Below, one piece after another: positions 24,187 through 32,575 of a stretch of DNA of 32,575 nt. Within the stretch, counting starts at the first letter, position 1. Each line of letters starts with the position of its first letter. The stretch comes from Nitrospirota bacterium (GTDB lineage: Bacteria > Nitrospirota > Nitrospiria > Nitrospirales > Nitrospiraceae): the NCBI GenBank assembly GCA_030684575.1, contig JAUXVD010000010.1:1-32575 (forward strand). Direction: 5' to 3'. Position numbers and translations under genes: made by a program. The notes beneath the pieces are model-generated. The model saw only the letters and a list, made by a program, of their open reading frames with translations, was not told where the DNA came from and did no database searches.

Positions 24187-24915
24187 TCAGCCCTTGAGCG
24201 CGGCGGCATCGGGTTGCGACTGGATGTAGGCCTGAAGCGTCATCTCCAGTTCCTGAAGCACTCGCAACAAGGCAGGACATTGGGAACGGCCAGGCAGGGT
24301 TTGCCCCATACATGTCGAAAAGAGCAGCAAGAATTTATCGGCGCCCAACATAGACGCGCTTTCCGCAAGTTCATTCAGCAACCGCCCAAGATTCTCGGAA
24401 ATCGGCTCGTCCGAGTCTCCCTGTTCCAGCACCACAATCGGGAGGGTGGCAGTCAATTGAGCCGCAAATGCAAGAGCCAGCTCATGATACTCCCCCAACT
24501 TAATGTCCAATCGCTCCATCGTTTTCTTTGCGCTCAGCAGCACGGCCGGCTGAGATTTTATGAGCTGTTCAACCCGCTTGATCAATTCTTGCCGGTCGAT
24601 GGGTTTGACCAGGAAGCCATCGCAGGCTAAGCTCTGTACCCGTTGAATCGTGGCAAGATCGCCATGCGCCGATGTGACGAGCATGGGAATGCGGTCCGGA
24701 CTCAGCAAGGCCCTGGCCTTCTCAATAAACTCAAACCCATCCATTTCCGGCATCATGTAGTCCGTGATGATCAGCTGGAGGTCCGGCATGTCAGCGAGAG
24801 TTGCCAGCGCTTCTTTCCCATTCCCGGCCACCACCGTCTGATACCCCTGTGCCTTCAGCATAAGCCCTAACAGCCTTGCATTGACCGGATTATCTTCAAC
24901 AATCAGAATAGACAT
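24187..24915 (-). CDS. Response regulator with a degenerate HPt-like C-terminal domain
   Basis: This 242-residue protein starts at an ATG with AAGGAG about 9 nt upstream. The receiver (1-122) is complete: D52 in ITDYMMPEMDG, T81 and K104 in LVKP. The C-terminal part (about 130-240) is all-helical and resembles an HPt bundle. The segment LLNELAESASMLGADKF aligns with the HPt signature HxLKGSAxxLGA, but Asn (N181) occupies the phospho-histidine position and Glu replaces the Gly. It should therefore bind rather than transfer phosphate, if the alignment is right. It is 64 bp downstream of the hybrid kinase on the same strand and is a probable target of it. The receiver call is secure; the HPt relationship is tentative. 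Confidence 0.82.
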   Translation of the reverse strand: MSILIVEDNPVNARLLGLMLKAQGYQTVVAGNGKEALATLADMPDLQLIITDYMMPEMDGFEFIEKARALLSPDRIPMLVTSAHGDLATIQRVQSLACDGFLVKPIDRQELIKRVEQLIKSQPAVLLSAKKTMERLDIKLGEYHELALAFAAQLTATLPIVVLEQGDSDEPISENLGRLLNELAESASMLGADKFLLLFSTCMGQTLPGRSQCPALLRVLQELEMTLQAYIQSQPDAAALKG

Positions 24916-24979
24916 CGTGCTCGCTCCTTGCCGTCACATGTACTGCGGTGACCACCATCGTACGGTCGCCCAGCGCAGA

Positions 24980-29329
<4,350 letters not shown>

Positions 29330-29638
29330 AGAATGGCCTCGTGACGGCGCCGGTTCGCACCAGTGAATGATATAAAAATGAGGACGCCACAGCTGACAGG
29401 GATAGCTGTCGCGAGATGACGCTCCTCGTCATATAGTTCTTCGGACTGTTTGCACGTAAACTTAACGGCGACGAACGATAATCAGGAGAAGAGCAATGGC
29501 TGGGTACGGATCAGGCTCTCGCCTGACGCCCTGGAAGGGCTCTGGGGACGCGAGCAGACAGGAGGGATACTGGCAGGCAGTGTAAGACATCGCGGACACC
29601 GTCACGTAGAGGGCCGATGGGACGATCGGTCAGGCGAC
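29330..29638. other. 309-bp gap between motB and the hybrid kinase gene
   Basis: No convincing gene lies here. It should hold the promoter of the minus-strand kinase gene; an A/T-rich patch (ATATAAAAAT at 29370-29379) is the only promoter-like composition. On the + strand TCAGGC-TCTC-GCCTGA (29511-29526) forms a small hairpin. A 29-codon ORF at 29496-29585 has a GGAGAAG site upstream but no recognisable product. The 3' end of motB adjoins on the right. Confidence 0.5.
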
Positions 29639-30454
29639 CTACCCCGGCCCCCGCAATGCGGCAGGTATGTCGGATGACCCGGTGCCGGCCTCTCCGTCAG
29701 CCGTCGTCGCCGGTGACTCGTCCCGTTCAGGCAAGGGCGGCGCCTTACGCTCTAAGACGACGATTTCGACTCGACGATTTTTCGCACGATTCTCCGCAGT
29801 TTCGTTGGGCACGAGAGGTCTGGAATCGGCATATCCGATGGCCGAAAGGTTCTTCATCGGCACCCCGTACAGTTCACCTAACGCCCGGACTACCATCACC
29901 GCTCGCATCGAAGAGAGTTCCCAATTGGATGGGAACTGCGCCGACCGGATCGGCACATTGTCCGTATGACCTTGCACCCTGACCTGACGATCGAGTTCGA
30001 CCAGCACCTCGGCGAGCGTCTGGAGAAATGGCAGGGCCTCGGGACGGAGCACCGCCGCCCCGCTCTCGAACAGGACCAGCTCAGGAAGCGACAGGACGAT
30101 GGTGCTCTCGCCCGGCTCAGTCATGAGGATGGGCTCGATTTTGGCAGACACCTGGAGCGCCTTGAGAGCCTGACGCAGGCGTCGAACCGCCAAATCCCTT
30201 GAGGGGATCACATTGGGCACAATGTTGGCCGGCTTGCTGGCACCGACTTGAAATGGCGTGGGGGAAGAAGGCGGACTGACGATCGGATTTAATGCTGCCT
30301 TAATAGACTCACTCACCGTGCGGAACTTGCCCTCGTTCACCGAGGAGATCGAATACATGACGACGAAAAACGCAAAGAGCAGGGTGATGAAGTCCGCATA
30401 GGACACCAGCCACCGCTCGTGATTCTCATGTTCTTCGTGTTTCTTTTTTCCCAT
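29639..30454 (-). CDS. motB: Flagellar motor stator protein MotB
   Basis: This 271-residue protein has a short basic N-terminus (MGKKKHEEHENHER) followed by one TM helix, WLVSYADFITLLFAFFVVMY. It carries the proton-binding Asp essential for torque (D21). A plug/linker region with Pro-rich sequence (about 55-85) leads to an OmpA/MotB peptidoglycan-binding domain (about 125-240; VQGHTDNVPI, FPSNWELSSMRA, GYADSRPLVPNETAENRAKNRRVEI). The C-terminus has an extra acidic/Pro/Ala-rich tail of about 30 residues. It forms the stator with MotA, encoded upstream on the same strand. The two are separated by 154 bp carrying a large inverted repeat, rather than overlapping as is usual. No strong Shine-Dalgarno is evident before the ATG. 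Confidence 0.96.
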   Translation of the reverse strand: MGKKKHEEHENHERWLVSYADFITLLFAFFVVMYSISSVNEGKFRTVSESIKAALNPIVSPPSSPTPFQVGASKPANIVPNVIPSRDLAVRRLRQALKALQVSAKIEPILMTEPGESTIVLSLPELVLFESGAAVLRPEALPFLQTLAEVLVELDRQVRVQGHTDNVPIRSAQFPSNWELSSMRAVMVVRALGELYGVPMKNLSAIGYADSRPLVPNETAENRAKNRRVEIVVLERKAPPLPERDESPATTADGEAGTGSSDIPAALRGPG

Positions 30455-30469
30455 GTTCGGCTATGAATA

Positions 30470-30602
30470 GTGATCAGTGATGGGTGATGAGTGATCGGTG
30501 CTTAGAAACCCGTCATCGATTGATGCCCTGTTGTTCCGATCGTTTCAGTTCTCACGGCTCATGCTCCTCTTTGCACATCACTCATCACCCATCACTGATC
30601 AC
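30470..30602. repeat. 133-bp element bounded by a perfect 26-bp inverted repeat between motA and motB
   Basis: Bases 30470-30495 (GTGATCAGTGATGGGTGATG...) are the exact reverse complement of 30577-30602, separated by 81 bp. The arms are themselves built from GTGAT-type pentamers. Transcribed as part of a motA-motB message, the arms would form a 26-bp stem. It could reduce motB expression, protect the motA 3' end, or be a small palindromic insertion. The first base of the right arm lies 32 nt from the motA end. Confidence 0.75.
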
Positions 30603-30608
30603 GTCTCC

Positions 30609-31379
30609 CTACTTTTTCGCTTCTTTCGTTCTCTCGGATACAGGCAGAAAACTCTCGAGTTTTTCCTGCAAGAGGCGCGGATTCTCGCCTTGCGCCAATC
30701 CCACGAGTCCCATAATGATCATCATGCGCGAGCCCGCTTCTTCCTTGATCTTGAATTTCATCTTGCTGGCCAGCGGAAGAAAGAACAGATTGGCCGCGGC
30801 CACACCGTAGACCGTCGCCACGAACGCCACGGCGATGCCGCCGCCGAGTTTGGAGGGGTCGGCCAGGTTTTCCATGACGTGAATCAGCCCGAGCACCGCG
30901 CCGATGATCCCGACGGTCGGCGCATAGCCGCCTGCGGCCTCCCAGACCTTCGCCGCGTTGAGGCCCTCTTCTTCATGATGTTCGACGTCAATCTCCAGGA
31001 TCTCATGCACCACCTTGGGATCGGTCCCATCCACGATCAACTGCACGCCTTTGCGGAAAAATGGATCGTGGATGTCCTTCAGCTTGCCTTCGAGCGCCAA
31101 GAGCCCTTGCTTCCTGGACACATTCGCCAGATCGAGGATCGTCTTAATGGTGCCTTTGTTGTCGTGTTTGGGATTCATGATGCCGAGACTGAGCATCGAG
31201 ATCCCCTTCAACACGACGGACAGCGGATTCTGCACGCAGACCGCCCCGATAGTGCCGCCCATCACGATAATGAAGGCGGTGAGCTGCATGATAGAGCCGA
31301 TATGGCCGCCTTCGAGGGCCTGCCCCCCGACGATGGAGCCGAGTGCGAGAACGATTCCTAGAATGGTCGCAATATCCAC
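30609..31379 (-). CDS. motA: Flagellar motor stator protein MotA
   Basis: The chosen start is GTG 31379, giving MDIATILGIVLALG, the typical MotA N-terminus, with AGAAGGA about 10 nt upstream. An in-frame TTG at 31403 would add eight residues. The 256-residue protein has four TM helices: two near the N-terminus (about 3-22 and 28-48) and two after a cytoplasmic loop (about 148-168 and 182-202). The loop contains the charged segment for rotor contact (GKLKDIHDPFFRKGVQLIVDG). TM3/TM4 carry the family signature GGYAPTVGIIGAVLGLIHVM and a following VAFVATVYGVAAANLFFLPLA. It forms the ion-conducting stator with MotB. It is divergent from the small helical gene to the right. Confidence 0.95.
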   Translation of the reverse strand: MDIATILGIVLALGSIVGGQALEGGHIGSIMQLTAFIIVMGGTIGAVCVQNPLSVVLKGISMLSLGIMNPKHDNKGTIKTILDLANVSRKQGLLALEGKLKDIHDPFFRKGVQLIVDGTDPKVVHEILEIDVEHHEEEGLNAAKVWEAAGGYAPTVGIIGAVLGLIHVMENLADPSKLGGGIAVAFVATVYGVAAANLFFLPLASKMKFKIKEEAGSRMMIIMGLVGLAQGENPRLLQEKLESFLPVSERTKEAKK

Positions 31380-31513
31380 GTCGCGCGGTTCCTTCTCTGT
31401 CAATGACTGGATCCAGCATGTACTCGTCCGGCCCGATACCCATGCTTTCGTACTATAGCCAGCCCGGCGTGAGCTCTGGTACGGTGCAGCACCACAGGGA
31501 TTGGGAGGTCGAT

Positions 31514-31756
31514 GTGAGCGAACTGGACTGTCTGATACTCGATGCCAAACAAGCCATCCTTCACGAACAATATCGACGGTTCCAGGAGCTCCAACAGGAG
31601 AAGAAGTGGGCCGAAGCCATGCAACAGTTTCAAACCACGATGAGTTGCGCCTCCGACCTCCTGAACGAATCGCTCGGACTGTTGGAACGCGTCATCGAAA
31701 AACAACGGCTGAAATCTCAGCCACCGCCCCCTAGCGCCCCGCCCCCTGCCCTGTAG
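31514..31756 (+). CDS. Small helical protein between motA and cheW
   Basis: An 80-residue protein is predicted from GTG 31514, preceded by GGGAGG with a 5-nt spacer. The open frame extends further left, but the upstream part looks like translated promoter sequence. The product is strongly amphipathic and helical (LILDAKQAILHEQYRRFQEL, then LLNESLGLLERVIEKQRL) with a Pro-rich tail. It looks like a coiled-coil or flagellar-chaperone-sized protein, but no family is recognised. It is divergent from motA and its last 26 bp overlap the 3' end of cheW on the other strand. A minus-strand ORF across the same DNA looks like an antisense shadow. Confidence 0.5.
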   Translation: MSELDCLILDAKQAILHEQYRRFQELQQEKKWAEAMQQFQTTMSCASDLLNESLGLLERVIEKQRLKSQPPPPSAPPPAL

Positions 31757-32282
31757 CCGCATCCAGCGTGGCCTGCTCATTGGGCATCAACAGGCGATTC
31801 AGATCCAAGACAATCAGGAGACGATTGTCGATCCGGCCCACGCCCTGCGTGAATTCCGCGCCGGCAGAACTGCCGAACGAGGGCGGCGGTTCAATCGTGG
31901 ATTTCGGAACGCGCAGCACCTCCACCACTTCATCCACGATCAATCCCACCATCCGCTGCCGCACTAAGACCACCATAATACGGGAATTATCGGACTTCTC
32001 GACCGGCGGGAGCCCAAAACGGCGCCGGAGATCCAGGACCGGAATAATCCGACCGCGCAGATTGATCACCCCTTCGACGTAAGCCGGCGCCTTCGGCACC
32101 CGCGTGATTTCGACCATGCGATTGATCTCCTGGACGCTCAAGACATCCAGCGCGAATTCTTCACGGCCGATCAGGCAGGTGACCAGTTGGCGGAGGTCAT
32201 CCCCGGCGACCGCTTCCCGGGTCAGCACGCCGGCGCCCCCACCCTGGCCCTGTTGCGCCTCAACTTTTTCTTCGACAATCAT
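31731..32282 (-). CDS. cheW: Chemotaxis adaptor CheW
   Basis: This 183-residue CheW-like protein starts at an ATG with GGAGA 6 nt upstream. After a ~28-residue Gln/Gly-rich N-terminus it follows the CheW pattern: QLVTCLIGREEFALDVLSVQEI, ITRVPKAPAYVEGVINLRGRIIPVLDLRRRFGL, SRIMVVLVRQRMVGLIVDEVVEVLRV, and terminal RLLIVLDLNRLL. The NLRG-x-x-(I/V)PV(L/I)DLR core is diagnostic. It couples chemoreceptors to the kinase CheA. A receptor gene ends 26 bp upstream on the same strand, so receptor and adaptor are probably co-transcribed. No CheA gene is in the window. Confidence 0.95.
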   Translation of the reverse strand: MIVEEKVEAQQGQGGGAGVLTREAVAGDDLRQLVTCLIGREEFALDVLSVQEINRMVEITRVPKAPAYVEGVINLRGRIIPVLDLRRRFGLPPVEKSDNSRIMVVLVRQRMVGLIVDEVVEVLRVPKSTIEPPPSFGSSAGAEFTQGVGRIDNRLLIVLDLNRLLMPNEQATLDAATGQGAGR

Positions 32283-32308
32283 CGGTATCTCCTCTCTTCA
32301 GCGTGATG

Positions 32309-32575
32309 CTAGACCTTGAACGATCCCACAATCCCTTGCAGCTCAACGGCCAACTGGCTGAGGTCATGGCTTGCTTTGGCCGACTCATTGGCGCCCGACG
32401 CGGATTCCTTCGTCACCTTCGCGACATTCTCAATGTCGTTGGCGATTTGCTGCGTGGCCACCGACTGCTCTTCCGAGGCCACGGCAATCTGGCGAATCAT
32501 ATCCGCGCTTTCGGACACCATCTGCACGATCCGGGTGAGCGCTTCGCCGGTCTTGTTGACCAGTTCGACACCGCC
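32309..32575 (-). CDS. Methyl-accepting chemotaxis protein, C-terminal end only
   Basis: The frame is open to the window edge, and the 88 visible residues are the C-terminus. They match the end of the MCP signalling domain and methylation helix 2: GGVELVNKTGEAL, IRQIAVASEEQSVATQQI, then ANDIENVAKVTKESASGANESAKASHDLSQLAVELQGIVGSFKV. The E-Q-rich segment (SEEQSVATQQI) is the usual methylation region. There is no C-terminal CheR/CheB-binding pentapeptide. The sensor domain and the start lie outside the window. It adjoins cheW by 26 bp. Confidence 0.94.
   Translation of the reverse strand, partial: GGVELVNKTGEALTRIVQMVSESADMIRQIAVASEEQSVATQQIANDIENVAKVTKESASGANESAKASHDLSQLAVELQGIVGSFKV

Noticed and set aside
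29496-29585. 29-codon + strand ORF with GGAGAAG upstream
   Set aside because: Too short and unlike any known leader or toxin; it lies opposite the motB end and probably occurs by chance.
30498-31361. 287-codon + strand frame across motA
   Set aside because: Antisense to motA, His/Arg-rich, and begins inside the inverted-repeat element.

Overview
The window comes from a Gram-negative, flagellated bacterium: it encodes an outer-membrane TpsB pore, several exported proteins, MotAB, CheW and a methyl-accepting chemotaxis protein. The rich mix of two-component, partner-switch and TPS/CHAT/DUF928 genes, with moderately high GC, fits Nitrospirota (a Nitrospira-like organism). That placement is an inference; no rRNA or other phylogenetic marker is present. 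The window contains no RNA genes, CRISPR array or recognisable transposase.

Region 1 (1-12336, + strand) is devoted to export and the cell surface. It holds the 3' part of a VCBS-repeat zinc metalloprotease, an exported Cys-rich protein of unknown function, and a compact cassette: a filamentous-haemagglutinin-type exoprotein (TpsA), its outer-membrane transporter (TpsB), an exported TPR-CHAT cysteine peptidase and an exported DUF928 protein. TpsA/TpsB overlap by 13 bp, TpsB/CHAT are 2 bp apart, and DUF928 follows after 66 bp. This cassette is the best candidate in the window for a poorly characterised system: a two-partner secretion adhesin that may be processed or controlled by a caspase-like protease outside the cytoplasm.

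Region 2 (12337-19770, + strand) begins with a small one-helix membrane protein and a ribbon-helix-helix protein. A signalling operon follows: REC-PAS-PAS-PAS regulator, orphan periplasmic ABC_sub_bind protein, HAMP-GAF histidine kinase (these three overlap), and an NtrC-type sigma-54 activator. The orphan binding protein, with no permease or ATPase nearby, is probably a ligand sensor for the kinase.

Region 3 (19861-29329, - strand) begins with a pentapeptide-repeat protein and a 91-bp palindromic element. It then encodes what looks like a phosphorelay joined to a partner switch. In transcription order: a large dCache-PASx4 hybrid kinase with two receivers, a receiver with a degenerate HPt-like tail, a DUF420 membrane protein, a STAS anti-sigma antagonist, a REC-SpoIIE phosphatase, a free HPt protein, and a REC fused to an RsbW-like HATPase. 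No sigma factor is present.

Region 4 (29639-32575, mostly - strand) is motility and chemotaxis: 3' end of an MCP, CheW, a small helical protein on the opposite strand, MotA and MotB. MotA and MotB are separated by a 133-bp element bounded by a perfect 26-bp inverted repeat.
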